DNA of 64,000 nucleotides from Burkholderia catarinensis (GCF_001883705.2 NZ_MDEQ02000002.1:372001-436000); one strand, 5' to 3'. Numbered from the stretch's first letter, positions 24,317-33,276 are shown. Translations and numbers: made by a program. Notes: a model not told the origin generated them from the letters alone.

Positions 24317-26554
24317 ATGCTTGATGACCTTTCGCGCGTGTTGCGCTTCAAACCGCATTTGCTCGTGCTCGATGCGGGGCCCGAGACCCTGTTCGTCGTC
24401 GACGAATTCAAGCGCGCGATGCTGTCCGGCGCGATCTTCGTGCGGATCGCCGCCTGCCTGCGGGCGCGGATGACGATCGCCGAGATCGTGACATCGCTTG
24501 CCGGCACGTTTGGAGAATGGGATGTGCTCGCGCGGCTCGATCACCTGGTGCGTCGCGGGTACGTGCGCGCCGACTCGCCGCACGACGACGATGCCGCGCG
24601 CGGCTTCTTCGAGCGCGCCGGGCTCGACGGTGACGCGGCTTGCGCGCGCGTCGTTCAACTGCGCGTCGCGGTCGAGGCGTTCGGCGCCGACGATGCGGCG
24701 CTCAGGCGCGCGCTCGACACGGCCGGCATCGATGTCGTGCCGGACGCCGAACTGACCGTCGCGATCGCCGATACGCACGACCGCGACGATCTCGCCGCGT
24801 GCGCCGCCCGCGTGGCGGCGCGCGGCGGGGCATTGCTCCTTGTGGCGGCCGGTGGCGTGCAGACGCTGATCGGGCCGTTGCTGGCCGGCGGCGGCGCGCT
24901 GGCCGACGCGCCGTGCATCGAATGTGTGCGCTACTGGATTCGCATCAACCGGCCTGTCGAGGCGCTGCTTGCGCGCCATCACGGCAGCGACGCGACGCGT
25001 CTGCCGCCGGCCACCTCGCGCGCCGGGGCAGCAGCGGCGGCGGCGCTCGTGGCGGCGACGGTCGAGCAGATCGCGGTCAACCGCACGGTAGCGGAACGGT
25101 CGCAAACGTATATCGTGGCGCAGCGCATCGACACGTTGGCCGCCGAACGGCACCGCGTGCTCAAGCGTCCGCAATGCCCGTGCTGCGGCAATCCCGCGTG
25201 GATGCGCGAGCAGGCGGCGCGGGCGCCGCGACTCGCCGGGCAGGTGCCGTTGGCGCGCGCCGACGGCGGCTACCGTACCGCCGATCCGCAACAGGTGTTC
25301 GAGCGTCACGCGCATCTGATATCGCCGGTCAGCGGCGCGGTCGCGTATCTGCACCCGATGCCGAAGCGACACGCGGGCCTGCGCAAGGTCTATGCGTCGG
25401 GCTTTCTCGTGTGCCCGGCCGCCGTACCGGGCAGCAACCGGTTCGACAGGATCTGCTCCGGCAAAGGCCGCACCGACGAGCAAGCCCGCGTGAGCGCGCT
25501 ATGCGAAGCGCTCGAACGATACAGCAGCGTGTATCAGGGCGACGAGGCGACGTTGACCGGCAGCATGGAAAGCCTGCTCGCCGATCCGGCTTGCGATGCC
25601 GAGCCCATCCACGTGAACGATCTTCAGCAGTTCAGCGAACGGCAATTCGACGCACGCGATGCGATCAACGCGTTGACCCGCGATGTCCGCAAGCAGGTGC
25701 CGGCGCGCTTCACGTCGCGCGACGTCATCGACTGGACGCCTGCATGGTCGCTCGTGAGCGGCAGGCGCCGCCTCGTGCCGCTGAGCTACTGCTATGCGGA
25801 AACGCTCGACAGTGCGCAGGCGCCGGCCGCATGCGTGCACAACCCCAACGGCTGCGCGGCGGGTTCGAGTGTCGACGAGGCGATTTTGCAGGGCATGCTC
25901 GAATTGATCGAGCGCGATGCGGTCGCAATCTGGTGGTACAACCGGATTGCTCGCCCCGGCATCGATCTCGCGAGTTTCGACGATCCGTATTTCGATGCGC
26001 TCGTGCGTGAATACGCGACGTTCGGGTGGCGTGTGTGGGCGCTCGACATCACCACCGATCTCGGGGTGCCGACCGTGGCCGCGCTGGCGGAAAATCCGCA
26101 GGACGGGCGTTTCTCGATCGGCTTCGGCTGTCATCCGGACGGCCGGATCGCGGTGCAGCGGGCACTGACCGAAGTCAACCAGTTGCTCGATATCGCCGCG
26201 GATGCGCCGCATCCGTGGGACCGCGACAAGCTTTCGGCAACCGGATTCCTGTATCCGGCGGCGGGCGTGCGCGCAACGACGCGCTCGACGTGGCAGCCGG
26301 TCGATGCCGCGTCGTTGCCGGCGGCGCTCGCGCATTGCACCGGGCGCATCGCGGCGGCCGGCATGGACGTGCTCGTCGTCGACAAGACGCGGCCCGACAT
26401 CGGCTTGTCCGTGGTGCAGGTCATCGCGCCGGGGCTGTGCCATTTCTGGCCGCGGTTTGGCGCGCGACGGTTGTATTCGGTTCCGGTTGAACGGGGTTGG
26501 CGTGCGCAGCCGTGCGACGAAACGGAGCTGAATCCGGCGCTGCTGTTTCTGTGA
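24317..26554 (+). CDS. Fused TOMM cyclodehydratase (leader-binding/ThiF-like + YcaO)
   Basis: A 745-residue fusion of the two halves of a TOMM heterocyclase. Residues ~1-95 look like the winged-helix leader-recognition element. A ThiF/E1-like part follows with zinc cysteine pairs C200/C203 (CIEC) and C287/C290 (CPCC). The YcaO domain begins near residue 370, with ATP/Mg residues expected in SALCEALERYSSVYQGDE and MLELIERDAVAIWWYN. It should use ATP to turn Cys/Ser/Thr of the precursor into azolines. The C-terminus reads ELNPALLFL and has only one proline where azoline-forming YcaO proteins often have a Pro-x-Pro-like end. No FMN dehydrogenase accompanies it, so products may stay azolines. Confidence 0.88.
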   Translation: MLDDLSRVLRFKPHLLVLDAGPETLFVVDEFKRAMLSGAIFVRIAACLRARMTIAEIVTSLAGTFGEWDVLARLDHLVRRGYVRADSPHDDDAARGFFERAGLDGDAACARVVQLRVAVEAFGADDAALRRALDTAGIDVVPDAELTVAIADTHDRDDLAACAARVAARGGALLLVAAGGVQTLIGPLLAGGGALADAPCIECVRYWIRINRPVEALLARHHGSDATRLPPATSRAGAAAAAALVAATVEQIAVNRTVAERSQTYIVAQRIDTLAAERHRVLKRPQCPCCGNPAWMREQAARAPRLAGQVPLARADGGYRTADPQQVFERHAHLISPVSGAVAYLHPMPKRHAGLRKVYASGFLVCPAAVPGSNRFDRICSGKGRTDEQARVSALCEALERYSSVYQGDEATLTGSMESLLADPACDAEPIHVNDLQQFSERQFDARDAINALTRDVRKQVPARFTSRDVIDWTPAWSLVSGRRRLVPLSYCYAETLDSAQAPAACVHNPNGCAAGSSVDEAILQGMLELIERDAVAIWWYNRIARPGIDLASFDDPYFDALVREYATFGWRVWALDITTDLGVPTVAALAENPQDGRFSIGFGCHPDGRIAVQRALTEVNQLLDIAADAPHPWDRDKLSATGFLYPAAGVRATTRSTWQPVDAASLPAALAHCTGRIAAAGMDVLVVDKTRPDIGLSVVQVIAPGLCHFWPRFGARRLYSVPVERGWRAQPCDETELNPALLFL

Positions 26555-26589
26555 CATGACCGCGGGCGCGTCCATGGCGGCTGAACGCG

Positions 26590-26616
26590 CCGGGCGGACC
26601 GATTCGACCCGCCCGG
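26590..26616. terminator. Hairpin between convergent TOMM and aidA-like genes
   Basis: An 8-bp GC stem (CCGGGCGG/CCGCCCGG) with an 11-nt loop lies in the 120-bp gap where the cyclodehydratase gene and the aidA-like gene converge. It has no T-run; a bidirectional terminator is plausible. Confidence 0.35.
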
Positions 26617-26674
26617 TACCACCGGGCCCCTCGTGCGGATCATGCCCCGGCCATGTCGAGGTGCCCGTTCGGGA

Positions 26675-27250
26675 TCACTGGCTGGTGATGGTGAGGTACG
26701 CATCCCAGCTGACGTAGCCCTTCAGTTGCGCGTGCCGGTCGTAAATGGCGGCGACGAACGAATACGTTTCGTTGTTGCCAGGGCGGAGCACGGTCGCTTG
26801 CGCGTAGTAGTCCGCACGCGGTTCTTCCTTCACCTGGTTGTTGCCGGGCCAGCCGGGCGCCGGATAAGGCTCGGTGGTGTTGGCGGTGAGGTACGTAACG
26901 TTGCTCAGCAGATTGGCGGTCTTCGGAATGAAGTTATGCAGGAAGCACTTGTAGTCGGCCGTGTCGGTGAGCGACACGGTACGCCAGTGGATCACGTCGT
27001 CGACCTCGGCCTTGATCCGCAGATTGTTGCCTCCTTCGCCCTGGTTCGATCCCTGCGTCGTGCCCTGGCTGTAGCCGTACGCCGCATTCGCCAGCGTGGT
27101 GATCATGTAGACGGTATCGGGATTGTTCCCGAGCGACGTCGGCTGGCCCGAATTCTGGCTGAGCGAGTTGTTGTTCCTCTTCAGGATTTCAAAGACATCG
27201 AACGCGGTCAGCACATCGATGATTTTGAAGGTACTCAAGATATGAGACAT
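26675..27250 (-). CDS. AidA/PixA-family inclusion-body protein, copy 1
   Basis: A 191-residue member of the AidA/PixA family, cytoplasmic proteins made at high level late in growth; in Burkholderia cenocepacia AidA is quorum-regulated and linked to nematode killing. Visible features: MSHILSTFKIIDVLTAFDVF at the start, VYMITTLANAAYG, GGNNLRIKAEVDDVIHWRTV near residue 80 and a C-terminal FVAAIYDRHAQLKGYVSWD. The ATG at 27250 follows AAAGGAACTGCC. It lies 86 nt downstream of a paralogue and probably shares its promoter. Confidence 0.85.
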   Translation of the reverse strand: MSHILSTFKIIDVLTAFDVFEILKRNNNSLSQNSGQPTSLGNNPDTVYMITTLANAAYGYSQGTTQGSNQGEGGNNLRIKAEVDDVIHWRTVSLTDTADYKCFLHNFIPKTANLLSNVTYLTANTTEPYPAPGWPGNNQVKEEPRADYYAQATVLRPGNNETYSFVAAIYDRHAQLKGYVSWDAYLTITSQ

Positions 27251-27336
27251 GGCAGTTCCTTTCGGGTGAGAACGTAAAAAATGAATCGGGCAGCGGCGCG
27301 TGCGGTTGTCGAGCCGCTTGAGGAGTGCGTCCGCGC

Positions 27337-27891
27337 TCAGTTGAAAATCGTGATCGACGGGTCCCACTGGAAGTAGCCCACCAGCTCGCCGCGGTGCTGG
27401 TACACGGCGACGACGAACGTATAGGTCGCCGTTCCCGTGCGTCGCGCGGTGGCGTGCCAGTAGAAATCCGAGCCTGGCCGTTCCTTCACGCCGTTGGTCG
27501 GCCAGCCCGGCGCGGGATCGGGCTCGCTCGGGTAGGTATGCTCGAACTTCGGGGGGTACAGCGGCGGGTCATCCGCAGTCGTGGTGGCGATGATCTTGAA
27601 CGTGTGAATGAAGCACTTGTAGTCCGCCACGTCGGTCAGCGAAATCGTGCGCCACCGGACGACGTCGTTGACCTCGGCGCGCATGCTCAAATTGCTGCCG
27701 GCCTGGCCGGAAATGACATTCCGGTCCGTGGTGATCATGTAGACCTCGTCGTAGCCGTTGAACGGCAACAGGGTCGGTGTGCTCGGATCCTTGCTGAGTT
27801 GATTGCCCGGCCTTTGATAGCCCAGGATTTTTTCCACGTCGAACGCGGTCAGGACGTCGACGATGTTGTAGCTACTCAAGATTTGAGACAT
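27337..27891 (-). CDS. AidA/PixA-family inclusion-body protein, copy 2
   Basis: A 184-residue paralogue of the protein at 26675-27250, with the same start (MSQILSSYNIVDVLTAFDVE), the middle block GSNLSMRAEVNDVVRWRTIS and the ending FVVAVYQHRGELVGYFQWDP. The ATG at 27891 has GAAAGGAGTTGCA in front; a start five codons earlier is less likely. It is the first gene of the pair. Its upstream region carries a 22-bp motif shared with the LodA operon, 150 bp before the ATG. The duplication followed by divergence suggests that the two subunits may have separate or joint functions. Confidence 0.87.
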   Translation of the reverse strand: MSQILSSYNIVDVLTAFDVEKILGYQRPGNQLSKDPSTPTLLPFNGYDEVYMITTDRNVISGQAGSNLSMRAEVNDVVRWRTISLTDVADYKCFIHTFKIIATTTADDPPLYPPKFEHTYPSEPDPAPGWPTNGVKERPGSDFYWHATARRTGTATYTFVVAVYQHRGELVGYFQWDPSITIFN

Positions 27892-28040
27892 TGCAACTCC
27901 TTTCACACTTTATCGTTGGCGAAACACGCTGCTGAGTGATGACGCTCGTGGCGCCTGCACCTCTCCCATCCTGCGAAGCAGTGCCCACGGAGAAATCGGG
28001 CGCGCGGAAGAGTATCGACAGCGTACGAAGGTTTGGTCTA

Positions 28041-28062
28041 CGAATCGATTACACGTGGTTAC
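28041..28062 (-). promoter_or_regulatory. Shared upstream motif, aidA-like copy
   Basis: This 22-bp motif is identical at 20 positions to 33107-33128. Read on the gene strand it contains GTAACCACGTGTAAT: two GTAAY repeats one helical turn apart, flanking CACGT, followed by YGATTCG. It lies 150 bp before the aidA-like pair, in a 240-bp gap otherwise free of genes. The matching copy precedes the LodA operon. Confidence 0.6.
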
Positions 28063-28131
28063 AGTGCGCGTGTGACTCAGCGTGCGGTGCGTGACGGTGC
28101 CGATGCAGGACAACCGTGTCGCGGCCGTACG

Positions 28132-29316
28132 TCATCCGAGGTTTGACGATTCGGTGCACTGCCGCCAGAAATCCGCTGCCGGCCACCGCTGTTCGAGGCT
28201 GTAGAAGTGATGCCGCATCTGCAGGTAGTGCCGGTATTGCGCTTGCACCATCCGCGAGAACGCGTCCAGCGCATCAGGATCGCCGCCCATCCGTTTCCGG
28301 ATCGCCTCCGCCGCCGCGACGCCATGCGATAGCGACTTGATGATGCCTTGAGCCGTGATGGGATCGTAGGCCGCCGCCGCATCGCCGATTGCCAGCCAGT
28401 GATCGCCGTACAGCCGGTCGAGATGATGGGACGGCGCGGGATACGATTTCAGGCGCAGATCCAGCAGATCCAGGCCCAGGTCGCACACGAGCTGCCAGGT
28501 GCGCCGTGCGGCCCGCAGCATGCGATGCCAGGGCTCCGGCTGATGCAGCCGCATCGTCCGGACTGCCTGCGCATGCGTGGCGAACATGACGACGACCGTA
28601 TTGCCGGGCACGGACGCGAGATACCACCAGCCATGCTCGACCGCCTCGAGGTGGGTCAGCATCGAAGCAGGCGCGCCGGCGTCCGGCCGCGCAAGCCTTG
28701 CCGCAATGCAGATCAGCGGATTCGAATCGAGCCGTGTCGCGCCGCGCTGCCGGGCAAATACCGAGCGTGCGCCGCTGGCGTCCACGACGAAATCCGCCCG
28801 GACCCGCGACGCGACATGTGCCGCGCGTCCCAGGCTCAACGTGTACCCGGACGGGTCGCCCGGCCCGGATGCCAGAAGCGCGTGCCCGGTCAGCAATTCC
28901 GCACCCGCGGCGCGCGCTTGCGACGCGAGGAAGGCGTCGAACCTGCGCCGGTCGAGATGCCAGCCATGCCCGTGCGGGCTCAGCACGGAATCGTTATAGC
29001 CGCGCTTGTCGCTGCCCCAGTACGAGCAGCTGCCGTAGCAGGGCTCGTGCGCCTGCGCGACGAAGGCTTCGTCGATGCCGAGGCGCCGGAACAGTATCCG
29101 GCTCTCCGGCGGAATGCTCTCGCCGATCCGTGCGTCGGCATAGGAACCGGCTTCGACGACCAGGACGTCGGTGATGCCGGCCCTTGCCAACGCCAGCGCG
29201 CAACTGCTGCCCGCCGGCCCGCCGCCGATCACCGCGACCCGGTAGCGGGCCTGGCCGGGCGCGGGCGGATCCGGTCGTTCGACGGTCGGCATCTGCGTGA
29301 CCCATTCGGCGCGCAT
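28132..29316 (-). CDS. LodB/GoxB-like flavoprotein (quinone-oxidase maturase)
   Basis: A 394-residue FAD-dependent oxidoreductase related to tryptophan halogenases. LodB/GoxB proteins carry out the modification that builds the cysteine tryptophylquinone cofactor of the adjacent oxidase. Features: FAD fingerprint VAVIGGGPAGSSCALALARA near residue 27, GESIPPESRILFRRLGI near 65, and the second FAD motif WLAIGDAAAAYDPITAQGI near residue 315. It starts 9 nt after the LodA-like stop, with a GAGG motif inside that junction, so the two are cotranscribed and probably coupled. Confidence 0.85.
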   Translation of the reverse strand: MRAEWVTQMPTVERPDPPAPGQARYRVAVIGGGPAGSSCALALARAGITDVLVVEAGSYADARIGESIPPESRILFRRLGIDEAFVAQAHEPCYGSCSYWGSDKRGYNDSVLSPHGHGWHLDRRRFDAFLASQARAAGAELLTGHALLASGPGDPSGYTLSLGRAAHVASRVRADFVVDASGARSVFARQRGATRLDSNPLICIAARLARPDAGAPASMLTHLEAVEHGWWYLASVPGNTVVVMFATHAQAVRTMRLHQPEPWHRMLRAARRTWQLVCDLGLDLLDLRLKSYPAPSHHLDRLYGDHWLAIGDAAAAYDPITAQGIIKSLSHGVAAAEAIRKRMGGDPDALDAFSRMVQAQYRHYLQMRHHFYSLEQRWPAADFWRQCTESSNLG

Positions 29317-29325
29317 CTCGCGACC

Positions 29326-31446
29326 TCAGCCGTTATCGGGCGGCAGGAGCGGGTCAGTCACGGTGTTGGGCCACGGTTGAACGAGGTTGCTGTAGTCCCG
29401 CTTGAAGAGGCTTTGCACTTCGAGATAGTAGTTCGGCGGGTAACTGCTGTCGTACCGGTCGATCGCCACCCCCTGGATGACGAAGCCGATCTTGTCCCAG
29501 TTGAGCAGGAAATCGGGGCGATTCTGATAGCGCCCGACATTCATGGGCGGCGAGTTGAATATCCGGGTCGAATCCTGCTGAATGGCGGCCGTGCCTTCCC
29601 CGCGTAACGAGTAACGCTGCACGGGCAACTCGCCGTGGTTCGCGACCAGGTCGTCGTAGGTGTAGACGGCCACCGGCCGCTGTGCGGGCCAGGACCAGTA
29701 CAAGGTCGTGTTCACGCCGCTATAGACGTTGCTGCCGTCCGGCTTGATCTCGGCGCCCGGATTGGGCGAGGGCAGGTGCGTCGCACAGGAGTTGTAGTCG
29801 GTGTGCCACGGAATCGACATGAACTTGCACAGGTCGCCCGGCTCCACCTTGGCGTCGCGCCGCGGGAAATAACCGACACCGAGGAACGGCTGGTTTGCGC
29901 TGGCGGTCGTGTAGTCGAGCTTGCGCATGTTGATGCGGAAAGGGCCGACCACCGGGCCGACCGCGTGATCGGCCGACCAGCTCGGGTTGTACAGATTGGG
30001 ATCGCGGACGATGAACGTCAGGTCGATGCCGGGGCTGAGACGCCCGCCGAGGCAGTTCGAGAGCACGATCCTGTCGAGCGCCTCGCCGGGGCCGTACGAC
30101 GCCGGCGTGGCTTGCTCGGACATGCCGTTCGCCCATTGCTGGAGGAAAAAGTACTGTGAGTCGGTCAGGGTCAGGAAGCTGCTCTGGTTGTCGCCCAGCG
30201 CGAGCGGCATCAGCGGCGAGCCGACCGTCGACGACGGCGAATTCGGATGCGGACTCCGAATGAACGACATGATGTTGAAAGGCGGCTTGGCGGCCGTCAG
30301 CTTGTCGATATTCTCGTGGCTCTTCATTGCCTTGGCCGGCAAATTGGTATTCCACATCTGCAAGGACGCCGCGCGCAGGATCGGCAGGATGTGCTCGTCG
30401 AACGACGGCCGGAAGTCCTGCCGGTAAGCGAGGCGGTTGTGGATATCGGGGCGCAGCTGGAATGTCTCGATCCAGGTGGTCAGGATCTCGTCCCACAGCG
30501 TCACGACGTTTCTCGTCTGCGGCGCGTATGACGGATCGGTCGAGACCACCCACGCGCTGCTGTCTGCGGCGCGCACGGAGTCGTCGCTGAAAACGATCCA
30601 CGCGGTCACCGGGCCGTCGCCGGTGTCGTCGAGCCAGTTGTCGTTGTCGACATCCTGCCCCAGGGCGGCGTCGGCGGTCGCGCGGCCGTTGGCGTCGAAC
30701 CCGCACGCAAGGCCGAATGCGCCCAGCACGAGCAGGCGCCCGTTCGGCTCCGTGGTCATCGCGCCGAGCGTGGTGATCGGCGTGCTTCCCGATGTGGGCG
30801 GCAAGCTCACCACGTTCGACGCGGGAAACGAGATCGGATAACGCGGCACGTCGACCACGTCGCCGGAGGACGAGCCATAGCTCGCCCGCGTGTTCTTGTC
30901 GAACTCGACGGTTCCTCTCGCCGATGCCTTGATCGCGCGCGGCCCCGCATCGATGACGAGCTTTTGCAGTCGCGTCGTGTTCGAAGGATCGGACGACGAC
31001 GCGAAACCCGCGTTGCGGATCGGCGGATGCTTGTCGTTCTCGTAGGCGGGCAGTCCCGCGGGCGTTGACTCCAGCACCCAGCAGTTGGCCTTCTTGTTGG
31101 CGAGGTGCACGGTCCACACGATGTCCTTCACGACCTTGCCGTCCACCGACGAGCCGATCACGACTTCGGTGCCCGACCCGGACGGATAGCGGGTCAACGC
31201 CGCGTCGTCGTACTGATAGATCCTGAAGCGCGCGGCTTGCCGCTTGAGGCGCCCCTGGGCATCGCGCAGGTCGCTGCTGGTGATGGGCGTATTTTCCGTG
31301 CCCGGCTTGATCGGCAGCCCTCCCGTGAGGGCTTGCCCAGCGATCGGCAGCCCGGCCGAGGTCTCCGGCGCAATGTAGTACTCCTGGCTGCTACCGACAC
31401 GCGCGAATCCGATAGCGGGATGGATGCGTAACTTCGTGTTTGACAT
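29326..31446 (-). CDS. LodA/GoxA-family CTQ-dependent amino acid oxidase
   Basis: A 706-residue member of the LodA/GoxA family: oxygen-dependent oxidases that carry a cysteine tryptophylquinone (CTQ) made from their own Cys and Trp and release hydrogen peroxide, ammonia and an aldehyde or keto product. The N-terminus KLRIHPAIGFARVGSS is diagnostic. Candidate cofactor residues are C554 (in PWHTDYNSCATH) with D550 four residues before it, and W584 in LYWSWPAQRP. The Cys-Trp distance is 30 residues, shorter than in Marinomonas LodA (C516/W581), so it belongs to another subgroup and the substrate is open. AGAGG precedes the ATG. Confidence 0.85.
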   Translation of the reverse strand: MSNTKLRIHPAIGFARVGSSQEYYIAPETSAGLPIAGQALTGGLPIKPGTENTPITSSDLRDAQGRLKRQAARFRIYQYDDAALTRYPSGSGTEVVIGSSVDGKVVKDIVWTVHLANKKANCWVLESTPAGLPAYENDKHPPIRNAGFASSSDPSNTTRLQKLVIDAGPRAIKASARGTVEFDKNTRASYGSSSGDVVDVPRYPISFPASNVVSLPPTSGSTPITTLGAMTTEPNGRLLVLGAFGLACGFDANGRATADAALGQDVDNDNWLDDTGDGPVTAWIVFSDDSVRAADSSAWVVSTDPSYAPQTRNVVTLWDEILTTWIETFQLRPDIHNRLAYRQDFRPSFDEHILPILRAASLQMWNTNLPAKAMKSHENIDKLTAAKPPFNIMSFIRSPHPNSPSSTVGSPLMPLALGDNQSSFLTLTDSQYFFLQQWANGMSEQATPASYGPGEALDRIVLSNCLGGRLSPGIDLTFIVRDPNLYNPSWSADHAVGPVVGPFRINMRKLDYTTASANQPFLGVGYFPRRDAKVEPGDLCKFMSIPWHTDYNSCATHLPSPNPGAEIKPDGSNVYSGVNTTLYWSWPAQRPVAVYTYDDLVANHGELPVQRYSLRGEGTAAIQQDSTRIFNSPPMNVGRYQNRPDFLLNWDKIGFVIQGVAIDRYDSSYPPNYYLEVQSLFKRDYSNLVQPWPNTVTDPLLPPDNG

Positions 31447-31528
31447 GACGGGCCTCTGGAAGCTCGATGGCGGTCGTGCAGGACGTCGCCGTCCTGCACG
31501 GATGGACTGAAGCGGAGCCGCGCCGGCG

Positions 31529-32812
31529 CTATCGCTGGATCTGCGGGTTGTTCATGTACTTGCGCAGCAGGATGTGACTGGTGCTAATGTCCTTGCCCGG
31601 CAGCGTCAGCGTCAGGTCGTTGGTGTCGGTGACGGCCATCGAGTTGTGGCAACTGAAGCATTGATGCTTCGAGACCTGGTTCTGCGTGAAGGTCTCGATG
31701 ACCGAGTTCGACAGCATCTGCGTGCCGCGGACGGGGCCGGAATCGAAGTTCGGGCTCCAGTCGGGGTGGAACGGCTCAAGCGGATCCTTGATCCAGACCG
31801 CGCCGACTTCCCTGTAGTACTGCCAGATGGAATGGCGCTTCGCCAGGCGGGCCAGGATGTCGCTGTTGAGTTGCTCGATGTTGGGTTGGTTTGTGTCGAC
31901 GTCTGCCCCGCCGTACTGGTATTGCCGGCACACCTGCGTGATCGGGCTCAGTATCTGGGTCTGCTCGTCGATCGTCACCCGAGACGCATTGTTGACGTTG
32001 CAATCCGAGGCCTTGGTGCCTGCCTTGTAGAACGTGAACGACTTGTCGGAGACGGGTTGGGAGGGTTGCTGGTCGGTTTTGAAGTCAGGCGCATTGTCGA
32101 CGTGCTCGAACGTCGACCAGATTGCCTCCGGATGCCCCTTGACGACCCACGCGATATGGAATCCGACCAGCGCGACCTTCACGGTGGCGGTCGTGGGTTG
32201 CGGCGGGATGCCGACGGAATTGCCCACCTTCGAGAGCAGCTGGATCTTCGCGGTGGTCGTATAGAAGCGGCTCGTGTCTTCATTCGCACCGACGATTTTC
32301 CACGCTGCCTTGAGCGACAGCGCGCCGGTCGTGAATTCCAGCTTGGGCGGCGCGTTCTTCATGCCCGCACGCGTGTACAGCCGATTGGAGATCGCGAAGT
32401 TGCGATAAATGGAATTGATGTACATGTTCGTGTAGACCGCACGGCCGTTCTGGTCGACCACGATGCCGAGCGAATCCGCCTGTTGCACGCCGTCGAGCAC
32501 GTGCTCGGTGGGCGCCGCCACGCCCGGGTCGATTGCCGCATCGGAATACAGGCTGGTGAAGCGCGGCGCGCCATTGAAATTGTCGGTGAGCCACAGGAAC
32601 GCATGCCACGAGAATCGATGGAAGTTGCAGTTCTCGTTCTTCAGGTCCCCGGGATCCTGGAACTGGGGATTGAGGTAGTCCGGTTCGGTGATGCCGGAAG
32701 CCGCAAACCACGGGTCGAAGGCGGTGCATTTCGACTGTGCCGCCGCGGTCTGACTGAAACCGGTGCAGCAGCTCATCAAGGCGATCGCCACGCAAGTACC
32801 AAGGCTTTTCAT
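31529..32812 (-). CDS. Exported mono-haem cytochrome c-like protein of the LodA operon
   Basis: A 427-residue exported protein of unknown function. It has a signal peptide (MKSLGTCVAIALMSCCTGFS; the LMSC could be a lipobox), a large body beginning FDPWFAASGITEPDYLNPQF with the conserved-looking NCNFHRFSWHAFLWLTD, and one haem c motif near the C-terminus, C385-F-S-C-H389. GGAGAAACGA supports the ATG at 32812. It is first in the operon before the LodA- and LodB-like genes. It may accept electrons from, or protect against, the oxidase reaction; that is only inferred from position. Confidence 0.75.
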   Translation of the reverse strand: MKSLGTCVAIALMSCCTGFSQTAAAQSKCTAFDPWFAASGITEPDYLNPQFQDPGDLKNENCNFHRFSWHAFLWLTDNFNGAPRFTSLYSDAAIDPGVAAPTEHVLDGVQQADSLGIVVDQNGRAVYTNMYINSIYRNFAISNRLYTRAGMKNAPPKLEFTTGALSLKAAWKIVGANEDTSRFYTTTAKIQLLSKVGNSVGIPPQPTTATVKVALVGFHIAWVVKGHPEAIWSTFEHVDNAPDFKTDQQPSQPVSDKSFTFYKAGTKASDCNVNNASRVTIDEQTQILSPITQVCRQYQYGGADVDTNQPNIEQLNSDILARLAKRHSIWQYYREVGAVWIKDPLEPFHPDWSPNFDSGPVRGTQMLSNSVIETFTQNQVSKHQCFSCHNSMAVTDTNDLTLTLPGKDISTSHILLRKYMNNPQIQR

Positions 32813-33276
32813 TCGTTTCTCCGCTCGTTCAATGGTCTGTGAGGCAAGACACCGGATACGGTTCGACGCGTGGTGCTGTCGTACTGCGCGGCGTTGCACC
32901 GCGAATCGGCCGGTTCGCTGCATCGATGGTGGAAATGGCGTGCAGGCGCTTTGTTACGGATCGCGAATGCCACCGAGTCCGGGCGTTCCGCTTCATGGCG
33001 CATGCGTTGTTTCGCATGCGTTGCACCGCCTGCCGGGCTGCGCGGTGTCGCGGTCGTTCGAGCGGGCCGTTCCCGTTCGAATCCAAGGCTAGATGGACGA
33101 GGTTGTCGAATCAATTACACGTGATTACGCCGTCGCGTGATGCCGGCGGCGCGTGCATGTGAATCCTGCATCCGGTGCACGGATGTCCCAGCGTCGCCGG
33201 AACCCGCGTCCTACAGTTGGCCGGATATGCCGATCCTTCATGCCCCGGATCGGCCTTTGAATCTGGAGAAAGCGAC
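32813..33276. other. Divergent promoter region, LodA operon and aldehyde dehydrogenase
   Basis: A 464-bp gap between the divergent mono-haem gene and the aldehyde dehydrogenase gene. Apart from the shared motif at 33107-33128, I see no gene. Open frames here have no ribosome binding site and no domain. Confidence 0.6.
33107..33128 (-). promoter_or_regulatory. Shared upstream motif, LodA-operon copy
   Basis: Partner of 28041-28062. On the gene strand it reads GTAATCACGTGTAAT followed by TGATTCG, giving a perfect GTAAT repeat with 10-bp spacing. It lies 295 bp before the ATG of the mono-haem/LodA/LodB operon. The match implies a common regulator for this operon and the aidA-like pair. Confidence 0.6.

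Noticed and set aside
29935-30160. C465 (SNCLGG) as the CTQ cysteine of the LodA-like protein
   Set aside because: It lacks the aspartate four residues before and is much farther from the candidate tryptophan; C554 with D550 fits the LodA pattern better.
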